A stretch of 64,000 nt of DNA from Bostrychus sinensis (lineage: Eukaryota > Chordata > Actinopteri > Gobiiformes > Eleotridae). The position numbers were made by a program, and so were the translations under genes. The notes under the pieces were generated by a model. That model was not told the origin of the DNA and searched no databases. It worked only from the letters and a program-made list of their open reading frames with translations. The stretch spans positions 5,045,288 through 5,109,287 of the forward strand of contig CM036251.1 in assembly GCA_020698575.1 (NCBI GenBank), written 5' to 3'. How positions within the stretch are numbered: position 1 is the first letter of the stretch; the number at the start of each line of letters is the position of its first letter. This document shows positions 11,216 to 21,064 of this stretch, one piece after another.

Positions 11216-12066
11216 AATAATTTTTGTAACAAAACTGGTCTCACAAGAAGATTTCATTTCTTTTTTCTTTGTGTATTCCTGATGAATTATTGTTTTTAAT
11301 ACACATTAAAATACATAAAATATGACTGCTGGCTTGAGAACAACAGTATTTCTTCCACCTCTGGTCCATAGTTCCAGATGAGCGTTGAAGTGTTCACGAG
11401 GTAATGGACAGTTACCTAAATAAAAATTACGTATTAATGTTACGTTGTTTTTACATCAAAGTAAGTCATTCATAGTTCTCATTTTTAAGCAAAGTTGTTT
11501 TTCATTGATCCACCATGTTTTTATTAAGTTTGATGATTGTGTCTCTGCTTTTTCTCAACTCCATCAGACATTTATGAAAATGCCATAAACTCCTGTAATA
11601 TTAGAAATAGTAATCTCAGCAGTAGTCTGGTAATATTCAGATCCTGTTACGTGTATCCATGTTTGACAAAGTCAAGCCAGTCATAAAGTTTTTCAGTATT
11701 TATAATGTTAATATTTCCTTATGTCACACCCCCGGGATTATTACCTCTGAGAGACAATTTCTGAGAAAATATTTTGAATGTTTGAATCTTGTTGGAAAAA
11801 AAAAAAGATTCAAATTATGATTTACTTCTCTTCAAGTTTCAAGACAAATATAAAACACCTTATAACTTCTAATACTTGTAACACCTCTTAATCATGAGCT
11901 GCTTGTCTCTACATAGACCGGAGCACACTTTTAACTTTTAAAGTTGTTTTTTTTTTGTTTTTTTTTATGTTTCACGCATGCTACTGAATACTTGTGTTGA
12001 AATCTTCTGTTAGTGGTTCTCCAGTAAAGCCTGCAGCTCTGCTCCGCCCCTGCAGCACAGGCTCAA
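11216..12066. other. 3' UTR and flank of the LRR gene
   Basis: AT-rich sequence after the stop codon. AATAAA at 11419-11424 is a likely polyadenylation signal. Nothing gene-like was seen between there and the minisatellite at about 12,067. Confidence 0.5.
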
Positions 12067-14147
12067 AGAGTCTTCAGTCTCGTCCCTGAGCCGCAGACAG
12101 AGTCTTCAGTCTCGTCCCTGAGCCGCAGACAGAGTCTTCAGTCTCGTCCCTGAGCCGCGGACGGAGTCTTCAGTCTCGTCCCTGAGCCGCAGACGGAGTC
12201 TTCAGTCTCGTCCCTGAGCCGCAGACAGAGTCTTCAGTCTCGTCCCTGAGCCGCAGACGGAGTCTTCAGTCTCGTCCCTGAGCCGCGGACAGAGTCTTCA
12301 GTCTCGTCCCTGAGCCGCAGACGGAGTCTTCAGTCTCGTCCCTGAGCCGCGGACAGAGTCTTCAGTCTCGTCGCTGAGCCGCGGACAGAGTCTTCAGTCT
12401 CGTCCCTGAGCCGCGGACAGAGTCTTCAGTCTCGTCCCTGAGCCGCGGACGGAGTCTTCAGTCTCGTCCCTGAGCCGCGGACAGAGTCTTCAGTCTCGTC
12501 CCTGAGCCGCGGACGGAGTCTTCAGTCTCGTCCCTGAGCCGCGGACGGAGTCTTCAGTCTCGTCCCTGAGCCGCGGACGGAGTCTTCAGTCTCGTCCCTG
12601 AGCCGCAGACAGAGTCTTCAGTCTCGTCCCTGAGCCGCAGACAGAGTCTTCAGTCTCGTCCATGAGCCGCAGACGGAGTCTTCAGTCTCGTCCCTGAGCC
12701 GCAGACGGAGTCTTCAGTCTCGTCCCTGAGCCGCGGACAGAGTCTTCAGTCTCGTCCCTGAGCCGCAGACAGAGTCTTCAGTCTCGTCCATGAGCCGCAG
12801 ACAGAGTCTTCAGTCTCGTCCATGAGCCGCAGACGGAGTCTTCAGTCTCGTCCCTGAGCCGCAGACGGAGTCTTCAGTCTCGTCCCTGAGCCGCAGACGG
12901 AGTCTTCAGTCTCGTCCCTGAGCCGCGGACAGAGTCTTCAGTCTCGTCCCTGAGCCGCAGACGGAGTCTTCAGTCTCGTCCCTGAGCCGCAGACAGAGTC
13001 TTCAGTCTCGTCCCTGAGCCGCAGACAGAGTCTTCAGTCTCGTCCATGAGCCGCAGACAGAGTCTTCAGTCTCGTCCCTGAGCCGCAGACAGAGTCTTCA
13101 GTCTCGTCCATGAGCCGCAGACGGAGTCTTCAGTCTCGTCGCTGAGCCGCAGACAGAGTCTTCAGTCTCGTCCATGAGCCGCAGACAGAGTCTTCAGTCT
13201 CGTCCATGAGCCGCAGACGGAGTCTTCAGTCTCGTCCCTGAGCCGCAGACGGAGTCTTCAGTCTCGTCCCTGAGCCGCGGACAGAGTCTTCAGTCTCGTC
13301 CCTGAGCCGCAGACAGAGTCTTCAGTCTCGTCCATGAGCCGCAGACAGAGTCTTCAGTCTCGTCCCTGAGCCGCGGACAGAGTCTTCAGTCTCGTCCCTG
13401 AGCCGCAGACAGAGTCTTCAGTCTCGTCCATGAGCCGCAGACAGAGTCTTCAGTCTCGTCCATGAGCCGCAGACGGAGTCTTCAGTCTCGTCCCTGAGCC
13501 GCAGACGGAGTCTTCAGTCTCGTCCCTGAGCCGCGGACAGAGTCTTCAGTCTCGTCCCTGAGCCGCAGACGGAGTCTTCAGTCTCGTCCCTGAGCCGCAG
13601 ACAGAGTCTTCAGTCTCGTCCCTGAGCCGCGGACGGAGTCTTCAGTCTCGTCCCTGAGCCGCGGACGGAGTCTTCAGTCTCGTCCCTGAGCCGCAGACAG
13701 AGTCTTCAGTCTCGTCCCTGAGCCGCGGACGGAGTCTTCAGTCTCGTCCCTGAGCCGCGGACGGAGTCTTCAGTCTCGTCCCTGAGCCGCAGACAGAGTC
13801 TTCAGTCTCGTCCATGAGCCGCAGACGGAGTCTTCAGTCTCGTCCCTGAGCCGCAGACAGAGTCTTCAGTCTCGTCCATGAGCCGCAGACAGAGTCTTCA
13901 GTCTCGTCCCTGAGCCGCGGACAGAGTCTTCAGTCTCGTCCCTGAGCCGCAGACAGAGTCTTCAGTCTCGTCCATGAGCCGCAGACGGAGTCTTCAGTCT
14001 CGTCCCTGAGCCGCAGACAGAGTCTTCAGTCTCGTCCATGAGCCGCAGACAGAGTCTTCAGTCTCGTCGCTGAGCCGCGGACAGAATCTTCAGTCTCGTC
14101 CCTGAGCCGCGGACAGAATCTTCAGTCTCGTCCCTGAGCCGCGGACA
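12067..14147. repeat. 32-bp minisatellite, about 65 copies
   Basis: Head-to-tail 32-bp units containing GTCTTCAGTCTCGTCC and TGAGCCGC. Copies vary at a few fixed sites: CAGAC/CGGAC, then AG/GG, and CCTGAG/CATGAG/GCTGAG. Runs of the same variant order recur, so blocks of several units have themselves been duplicated. The last units (AGAATCTTCAG) adjoin the left edge of the 17-kb tandem repeat. No open frame is implied. Confidence 0.97.
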
Positions 14148-14410
14148 AAGGCTTCAGAGAACATTACAGGCTACAAAAGATTTGTAGCTGCTGAAAATCA
14201 TACATGATCAAAAATGCATCAGATTACAGGAAATTACATCTGTTTAGTTCAAATTTTACTTCTATTGTATTTCATAAAATACTAAAGAAAAAATACATAT
14301 TACAAAATACATCAGGGCATAGTTCAGGGAGTGACACAAGCCTATGTAACCGAGGAGAGCGGGTAAGGTAAGAATAGTCAACATTTAACCTAAATCTTTT
14401 TACAAAAAAA

Positions 14411-14488
<78 letters not shown>
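14411..14488. repeat. (TG)n(TA)n microsatellite, copy 1
   Basis: TG dinucleotides followed by a TA run. In copies 2 and 3 the TG part and about 50 bp before it are absent. Confidence 0.97.
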
Positions 14489-14489
<1 letters not shown>

Positions 14490-14493
<4 letters not shown>

Positions 14494-16040
14494 GGGAACT
14501 AATTAATCGCAAATCTGAAAAAGAATCACGAATTAATCGTATTATAAATTCACGTACAAACACAAAATTGTAAATTTAGAACATTTATTTTGAATTAACC
14601 TTAACATACTTTACTGTAAACTGTGCAATGCAAACAAAACTTGCAAAGAAAATAAATGTACAACCAACAAATACACAAAACTTACCTAAAAAATCATGTG
14701 TAATCTCTTTTAGAACTTTAACAAAAATAAGTTTAATTCTTCAATTAATAACAATTGTTGTGGCTCACAACAGTGTAAATACTATGAACTCATCCTTGCA
14801 TAGACTGCACATAACTTTTGTTTTGTCTATATAACTTTAGTTTTGTGTATATTGCTGTCTGGTGATGATTTGATGCAGAATTGTCCATTTAGCAATGTGT
14901 CTTTTTGGTCACTCATGTTGCTTTAGCTCGTTCACTTGTTGCATTAGGCTCGAGAGTGCACGGCCGCAATGAGAGGAGGGGGAATACACCTGTACTGAAG
15001 TGGGACAGTTTGTGGCTCAGATCACGCACCATCACGCCCCAAATCCACTTCTCGCGTGTGTTGCTTTATCCAGGTCAAAACTGTAACTTTAGTCTGTATT
15101 TTTTTAAAAAGAGGCGGGGGAAGAAGGAGAGGAGGGCAGTGAAGTGTCGTGAGTTACGTTTCTGATCAGCACTAAACTCAGATCCAATCACCTGTCCGTT
15201 CACTGCTGACAGGTGTGCGTTTTCCCATCATGCACTGAGCCGTGCAGCCTCCGCAGTTGCTCCTGATGAACTGCGGCAGCTCAGGCGCTGGTCTCGTTTG
15301 GATCTCACGGTGACCGTCGCACTGTGGCATCAGAGCAAGTCGGGAACAAGTCAGACACAAATCTAACCTGAGCACTGGGCACAGACCCACACTGATCCAA
15401 ACTGCGCAGGTCTGGCTCATCTCGAACGCCTGATGGATGGAAACAGAAATGTGTCGTCTTCTACGCTCGCGCAGTGCATTTCTGCTCCGCTGGAAGACCC
15501 GCGGCGTGTTGCTGCCTCTGTCAGTGTCGTCGTAATATTTTTGTTGTGATCAAATTAATCTATCGTTATATATATATACACACACAGTCACACAAACACA
15601 ATAAACTGTAAAAATAACTAAAGCATGCGATAGTAAGGGACGTGCACAATACCACTACACGCAAGAGTGATGGGGCTGAACTGAGAGACTCTATCACCAA
15701 AACCCTCCATGGGACAGGTGACCAGGCTTGGACCATGCCCAACAACAACAACAAAACTAAACTAGAAAGAAACTGAAACTAATCAAAAGAAACTGGTATA
15801 AGCAACAAAAAAGACGTCTTAAAATAATCAAAGGCTATGTTAATAATATAATAAGACACAAAGTATGACTAAATATTGACATAATTATAAACCCAAACAA
15901 AAATATAAACCCAAATGAAACAGCAGCGGCCAAACGTCTATCAAAAACATAAAGTTACACCCTGAATATGAATATGTCCAGAGAGTGGGAAGAAAACACT
16001 CATTTACCCATCTACAGCAGGCACTGTAGCAGTGAGGTCC
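14490..16040. other. left part of the repeat unit, no convincing gene
   Basis: Contains AATTAATCGCAAATC and related ATTAATCG motifs and a GTTCACTT...GGCTCGTT segment of the kind seen in fish DNA-transposon ends. A GC- and CpG-richer stretch lies at 15,170-15,540. A minus-strand frame of 80 codons (15,178-15,420, conserved in position at 32,133-32,375 and 49,212-49,454) has several Cys residues but no family I recognise, and differs between copies at amino-acid-changing sites. Treated as non-coding here. Confidence 0.4.
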
Positions 16041-16046
16041 ACGCCA

Positions 16047-16199
16047 GGACTTCAGTCTGAACCTCCGGGACTTCAGTCTGAACCGCCGGGACTTCAGTCT
16101 GAACCGCCGGGACTTCAGTCTGAACCGCCGGGACTTCAGTCTGAACCGCCGGGACTTCAGTCTGAACCGCCGGGACTTCAGTCTGAACCGCCGGGACTC
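16047..16199. repeat. 21-bp minisatellite, copy 1
   Basis: About seven to eight units of CTTCAGTCTGAACCGCCGGGA type. It shares the core CTTCAGTCT and the (A/G)CCGC block with the 32-bp minisatellite at 12,067. Confidence 0.95.
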
Positions 16200-16476
16200 A
16201 GGAAGGAAACAGCCGCGCCAGGGGCATCTGCACAGACGTAGAGGGGAAGCTGAGCACAATACGCAATGCACAAACAACGTAAAGACTGACATCTTGCCTA
16301 GGGTGACCAGATTGATGACACTGAAAGTTAGGACACTTTAGCCCAAAGTTTAGGACAAAGGGCCAAAAGTGAGGACACAAAACCATTTCCATAGGCAACT
16401 GTTTATTATTAAAGTAGTAAGGTTATTTTTGTGTGTTTTTTACTTTAATAAACAGACCACTTATGGCCTAATAATA

Positions 16477-16780
16477 TTAGTCACTAAACATGGAATAGGC
16501 CCTGGCCCTAGACTGGTGATGTTTCACTGCAGGAAATAGCTTTGTTAGCTCAGCAGCTGTGATTTTATCATCCAGTATACTTACTGCTGGAACAAAAAAC
16601 GACGCCAAATTGGACTGTCCAGCAGACCTGGCTAACATCGGTGTCTGTTTGGTACAGTTTACAAAATGCGTGGTATTCATCCGTCCTGTTTTTGGTGGCG
16701 ACCTGGTTCTGAACAGCACGCAGAGCTGAAACACGTCTTTCTTTTTGGCATGTGCAGCAGTGCAGTCACATTGAGTCGTG
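16477..16780 (-). pseudogene. hAT-like transposase relic, copy 1
   Basis: The minus strand encodes RSAGQSNLASFF and ITAAELTKLF plus AVKHHQS. This combination resembles the linker after the BED-type zinc finger and the start of the catalytic region in fish hAT-family transposases. MPKRKTCFSSV-like codons lie upstream in another frame, so at least one frameshift is present. CTAGGGTGACCAG at about 16,299 may be the outer end of the same element. The Ty3 LTR at 16,823 lies at its 5' side. Confidence 0.45.
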
Positions 16781-16822
16781 AGAGGAGGGCAGCCACTTCG
16801 CGGGTCGCGGACGGAATTACTC

Positions 16823-17039
16823 TGTAAGCTACGGTGGTCGTGGATGTTTCATTCTGTTCCGTTTCTCAAACCATACAGAATGGACGGTTAAAGCAGTATA
16901 ATTGCTTACTTTGAACTTTATTAAACACATGTGCGTAACTGCATTACAAGTGCCATAGCCCGCCACGCTCTCGGTAGGTGCTACACTTAAAACAGTCCCT
17001 CCTGGAACACAATATGTAACCAACAATCCTATTGTTACA
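16823..17039 (-). mobile_element. 3' LTR of the Ty3 retroelement, copy 1
   Basis: A 217-bp segment that on the minus strand starts TGTAACAATAGG and ends GTAGCTTACA, giving TG...CA ends with short inverted repeats (TGTAA/TTACA). It contains AATAAA in the minus-strand sense. On its internal side it is preceded by an A/G-rich polypurine tract (17,040-17,060). No second LTR was found upstream of gag in the unit. Confidence 0.75.
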
Positions 17040-17377
17040 TCCTTTCTTTTTTTTTTTTTTTTCCAAATTTAAATTGAACATTTACAACATATACACATTT
17101 TCTCAGTGCATCAAAATGTACACCTCAACTATTCCCGTAAACACATTTAAGTATATCAACCAGTGTTAATAGTAAAATTCTAATCCTCTCCAGGTTTTCG
17201 CTTCAAGTGCATAGTTTGTACTGTTATTCTTGATAATACATTTATAGTTATTGGAAAATAAACTGCATCAGTAACTCATATTACCTTATCCCTGTCTTTT
17301 CTTTTTTTTTTCTCTCTCTCTGCAACAGCATACCACAACCAAACAGGTCTAACAAACAAACATATAATAAAACAATT
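17040..17377 (-). other. retroelement 3' untranslated region and polypurine tract
   Basis: Lies between the pol stop codon and the 3' LTR. Two purine-rich tracts on the minus strand (17,040-17,060 and about 17,299-17,325) are present; the one adjacent to the LTR is the likely plus-strand primer. No env-like frame is present. Homologous stretches are 33,975-34,311 and 51,188-51,526. Confidence 0.6.
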
Positions 17378-20300
17378 TTACACAGTAAAGTCCCTCAGAT
17401 AGGCAGGTCTCCTAACTAGACGACCAGACCTTGTAGTAACAGCGGCCTGGCCCTCTCCGTGACCAGGCTCAGCAACTCCTACAGTTTGAGTGTCTGTTGA
17501 AGACCCTGTCTGTGCTGACAATGTAGGTGGGCAATGGCTGTGCCTGAGATGGCAACGGTTCCTTCTCAGGACACTACCAGACTCCAGCTCCACCTCATAT
17601 GATCTAAGGCTCACTGGTCTAATTACCTTAGCCACTTTCCAGGTCTTGTAAGGCTCAAATGGTTGGACTCTCACACTGTCTCCAACTTTGAAACAGTCCA
17701 AGTCCTTTGCTGTGCGATTATAGTATCTCTCCTGCCTCTGTCTGTTGTGAATCAGTCCCTGTTTGTTGTTTGACACTGTAGGCTCCAACAGTGTCTCTTT
17801 AGTAGGAAGAAGCGTCCGAGTCCTCCTACTCAGAAGCCTCTGTGCTGGACTTGTAGTGAGACCTTGGCTTGGAGTGTTACGATGGTCCAGTATAGCCAAG
17901 TACGGATCCTGTCCTGCTGCTGCGGCTTTCTGCATGAGGCGTTTTGCTGTTTTGACAGCCGACTCAGCCTTACCATTGCTTTGTGGGTATCCAGGTGACG
18001 ATGTCCTGTGTTCAAATTCCCACCTTTGGCTGAACATTTTAAACTCATGAGACGAGTACTGCGGTCCATTATCGGAGATGAGAACATCTGGAATCCCTTG
18101 ACGAGCGAAGTGTGCTTTCAGTTTGTGAATCACAGTGGTACTCTTGGTGTCGGGTAGATAATCAATCTCCCAAAAATTTGAATAATAGTCCACAGTCATC
18201 AGATAGTCCTTATTATGCCAAGAAAACAAATCAGTTCCAACCTTGGCCCGGGGCCGGTATGAAATGTCATGGGGATGCAACGTCTCTTTTTGCTGTTTAG
18301 GGTCCACCGACCTGCATATGTCACATTTGGAGACAAAAGTCTTAATCTGCTCATTCATCCCTTGCCAGTATACACACTCGCGTGCTTGTCTAAGGCAACC
18401 TTCTATTCCAAGATGTGATGAGTGTATACGGCGAGTAAGGTCGGCTCTGAGTTTGTCAGGAATTACCGCTCTCTCTCCCCTGAACACAATACCCTCCTGA
18501 AAATTCAGTTCATCTTGAAAAGCATAATAGTGTTTTATGTCTTGTGCAATGTCTCTTTTGTTTAGAGGCCATCCTGTGAGAATCATCTGTATCACTTTCT
18601 GCAACTTTGTGTCCTCACTTGTTGCATCACGGATGGAGGATAGTCTCTCTGCAGAGATGGGCAAATAGTTAACCATGTTAACAGTCTCTAGCTCTGACTC
18701 TGCAGCTCCCTGATTGCTGTCGGGTAAGTAAGCTCTGCTCAGAGTGTCCGCTAGAAGCATATCTCGGCCAGGCACATAAATCACGTGAATGTCATATTTC
18801 TGTAGCCTAAGCAACATTCTCTGCAGCCTCTTAGGTGCGCTAAGTAGCGGCTTTCTCACAATATTTTCAAGTGGCTTATGGTCACTCTGCACTGTTACTT
18901 TTCTACCATAAGTATACTGATGAAACTTTTCCATCCCCAAAACTATGGCTAGACATTCCTTTTCTATCTGGGCGTAACCCCTTTCTGTGGGAGTCAGCTC
19001 TCGGCTTCCAAATGCAACAGGTTTACCTTTCTGTGTCAGGGCCGCTCCTAGTCCTGTCTCTGAGGCATCACATTGCAGCGTCAGTTCCTCATTTTGGTCA
19101 TAATACTTGAGCAGTGGTGCATTTGTTATCTTATCTTTCAGTCTTTTAAAAGCTGTCTCATGCACCTCAGTCCATTCCCACATGTTGTCCTTGTGTGTAA
19201 GCTGTCTCAAAACTTCACAGTCGTCTGAAAGATGATCACAAAACTTCGACAGGTAGTTCAGCATACCTACAAGTCTCTGTACACCCTTAACATCGGTAGG
19301 CCTTGGCAACTCCTTCACTGCCCGCACTTTCTCCGGGTCAATCTGGAGGCCTTCTGCTGTCAATAAGTGACCTATGTAGGGAACAGATTCTCTCTGTAGT
19401 TTAAACTTGTCTGCATTTAGTTTAATGTCTTTCTGCCGGCATCTCATAAGGAAGCATTTTAAGTTTTCATTGTGGTTCTTATTCGCCTCTCCCTGTGTGT
19501 CTCCCTCACCTGTAATCAGTATATCATCTGCAATGATATACACCCCTGGTAAGCCCTCCAGAGCTTGCATGAGTTTCCTTTGGAAAACTTCTGGAGCTGG
19601 GCTTATACCCATTGGCATTCTGAGCCAACGGTACCGCCCAAATGGGGTAGCAAACGTAGTGAGGTAACTTGACTCTTCGTCTAGCCTGACATGCCAGAAT
19701 CCATGCTTCACATCACAAACAGTGAATACCTTGGCTTTCGAGAGCTCAGGCAGTATGTTGTCAATGGTGGGAAGAGGAAAATGGCTCCTTTTTAGTGCTC
19801 TGTTCAGTGGTTTGGGGTCTATGCAGATCCTCGGTTTTCCATTTGGTTTTGTCACTGACACCATACTGCTTATCCAGTCTGTGCTGCGCTCTACAGGTGC
19901 AATAATTCCTTTGCTCACGAGATTCTTTAGTTCTTCCTTAAGTGGCATCATCATAGCCACTGGCACTCTACGTTTTGGCAGTTTCACTGGTGGTACATCT
20001 TTGTCTATTTCAATGTTGTACTCTCCTTCTAAGCAGCCAACCCCAGAGAAAACATCCTCAAACTCAGTCTTTATTATGTCCATATTGGTAAGGTCCTCAG
20101 TATCGTCTTTTGTTTTCCCTGGACATTGCCTTTTCACTATGCTGTCAATCGCCAGGATATTCTCATACTGCACCTTGATCAGCTTCATTGCCTCACTGGC
20201 TTTTCTGCCCAGTAATGGGATTCTATCATCCTGGTCCACAACTTGGAATTCCAGTCTGTACAGTTCATCATTTCTCGGATTTCTGAGTTTGACTTTGCAT

Positions 20301-21064
20301 TTCCCAAGTGGGCGTAATCTGCTCTTGTTGTACATGACGAGTACTTTCTCTGTCTTATCCAGTTGTGTGTTTGTATTTAACAGTTGTAATGGGATAACAT
20401 TGCAAGTAGTGCCACAGTCTATCTGGAAGTTAACAAGCTTTTTGTCCAACAACATACCGGCGTAGAGCTGTTGACTTTTACTGTGTGCTTCTTTCACCTG
20501 ATTTATTGTCTCTTGGCGGCTCCTTACTTCCGTTATTGTCATGATGTCCTCATATGAATCGCTTGACTCCGAGACCATGTGTACTGGTCTGCCTTTCTTG
20601 GTTTTCTCAAATTTGGACTTGCATTTAGCAGCAAAGTGGTTTTCTTTTCCACATTTCCTACACTTCTTTCCAAAGGCAGGGCATTTGCGTTTGTTTCTCT
20701 CATGTGTATTGCCACAGAAGTTACAACAAATCTCATCCATTTCGTCTCTCTTAGGACTCTTTCTCATTGCATGTATTTCCTCCACTGTTTTCCCTTGTAT
20801 TGTTTTGTTGTTCTCTTTGGACAGTTCTGTTGCTCTGCATATTTGCATACATTTATCTAGCGTTAGGTTTTCTTCCCTTAACAGTCTTTCTCTCATTGCA
20901 GAGCTACATGTACCGCACACAATACGGTCCCTTATTAACGAGTCCTTAATATCCCCGAAATTGGCTCGTTGCACCAACTGGCGGAATTCTATTTCCGCTT
21001 TACTCCGTGTTAGCGCCGCAACTTCCGGTTCCGGTGTCCCTGGTAGAAAAACGATGGCACTTTT
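17378..21064 (-). CDS. Ty3-type gag-pol polyprotein, 5'-truncated but open (copy 1)
   Basis: One open frame of about 1,228 codons covers the end of Gag through integrase. Counting from the TTG codon at 20,977, the order is: two zinc knuckles (C85-C119; the second is a canonical CX2CX4HX4C), aspartic protease (D187-C-G), reverse transcriptase (D422 and ADD at 483-485), RNase H (D637, E674, D699, D744), and integrase HHCC (H852, H855, C885, C888) with D916, D969 and E1005 (35-residue spacing). The arrangement RT-RNaseH-IN is Ty3 type, related to K02A2.6-like elements. All catalytic residues I checked are present. There is no ATG before the zinc knuckles except an internal one at residue 28. The frame runs upstream to a stop at 21,065-21,067, where it meets the nuclease gene, so the Gag N-terminus, primer site and 5' LTR are gone. 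Confidence 0.9.
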   Translation of the reverse strand, partial: KSAIVFLPGTPEPEVAALTRSKAEIEFRQLVQRANFGDIKDSLIRDRIVCGTCSSAMRERLLREENLTLDKCMQICRATELSKENNKTIQGKTVEEIHAMRKSPKRDEMDEICCNFCGNTHERNKRKCPAFGKKCRKCGKENHFAAKCKSKFEKTKKGRPVHMVSESSDSYEDIMTITEVRSRQETINQVKEAHSKSQQLYAGMLLDKKLVNFQIDCGTTCNVIPLQLLNTNTQLDKTEKVLVMYNKSRLRPLGKCKVKLRNPRNDELYRLEFQVVDQDDRIPLLGRKASEAMKLIKVQYENILAIDSIVKRQCPGKTKDDTEDLTNMDIIKTEFEDVFSGVGCLEGEYNIEIDKDVPPVKLPKRRVPVAMMMPLKEELKNLVSKGIIAPVERSTDWISSMVSVTKPNGKPRICIDPKPLNRALKRSHFPLPTIDNILPELSKAKVFTVCDVKHGFWHVRLDEESSYLTTFATPFGRYRWLRMPMGISPAPEVFQRKLMQALEGLPGVYIIADDILITGEGDTQGEANKNHNENLKCFLMRCRQKDIKLNADKFKLQRESVPYIGHLLTAEGLQIDPEKVRAVKELPRPTDVKGVQRLVGMLNYLSKFCDHLSDDCEVLRQLTHKDNMWEWTEVHETAFKRLKDKITNAPLLKYYDQNEELTLQCDASETGLGAALTQKGKPVAFGSRELTPTERGYAQIEKECLAIVLGMEKFHQYTYGRKVTVQSDHKPLENIVRKPLLSAPKRLQRMLLRLQKYDIHVIYVPGRDMLLADTLSRAYLPDSNQGAAESELETVNMVNYLPISAERLSSIRDATSEDTKLQKVIQMILTGWPLNKRDIAQDIKHYYAFQDELNFQEGIVFRGERAVIPDKLRADLTRRIHSSHLGIEGCLRQARECVYWQGMNEQIKTFVSKCDICRSVDPKQQKETLHPHDISYRPRAKVGTDLFSWHNKDYLMTVDYYSNFWEIDYLPDTKSTTVIHKLKAHFARQGIPDVLISDNGPQYSSHEFKMFSQRWEFEHRTSSPGYPQSNGKAESAVKTAKRLMQKAAAAGQDPYLAILDHRNTPSQGLTTSPAQRLLSRRTRTLLPTKETLLEPTVSNNKQGLIHNRQRQERYYNRTAKDLDCFKVGDSVRVQPFEPYKTWKVAKVIRPVSLRSYEVELESGSVLRRNRCHLRHSHCPPTLSAQTGSSTDTQTVGVAEPGHGEGQAAVTTRSGRLVRRPAYLRDFTV

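Noticed and set aside
12067..14147. CRISPR-like array because of regular short repeats
   Set aside because: Units are directly contiguous with no unique spacers, and the genome is a vertebrate one; it is a minisatellite.
15178..15420. 80-codon minus-strand frame, present in all three units
   Set aside because: Position is conserved only because the units are recent duplicates. Differences between copies change amino acids, there is no recognisable domain, and no splice or promoter context supports it.
16032..16292. Open frames with repeated RFRLKSR or GLQSEPP units
   Set aside because: Caused by the 21-bp minisatellite, open on both strands and varying freely in copy number.
19722..20465. 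247-codon plus-strand frame with hydrophobic character (also at 37,017 and 54,232)
   Set aside because: It is the antisense shadow of the protease/RT part of gag-pol.
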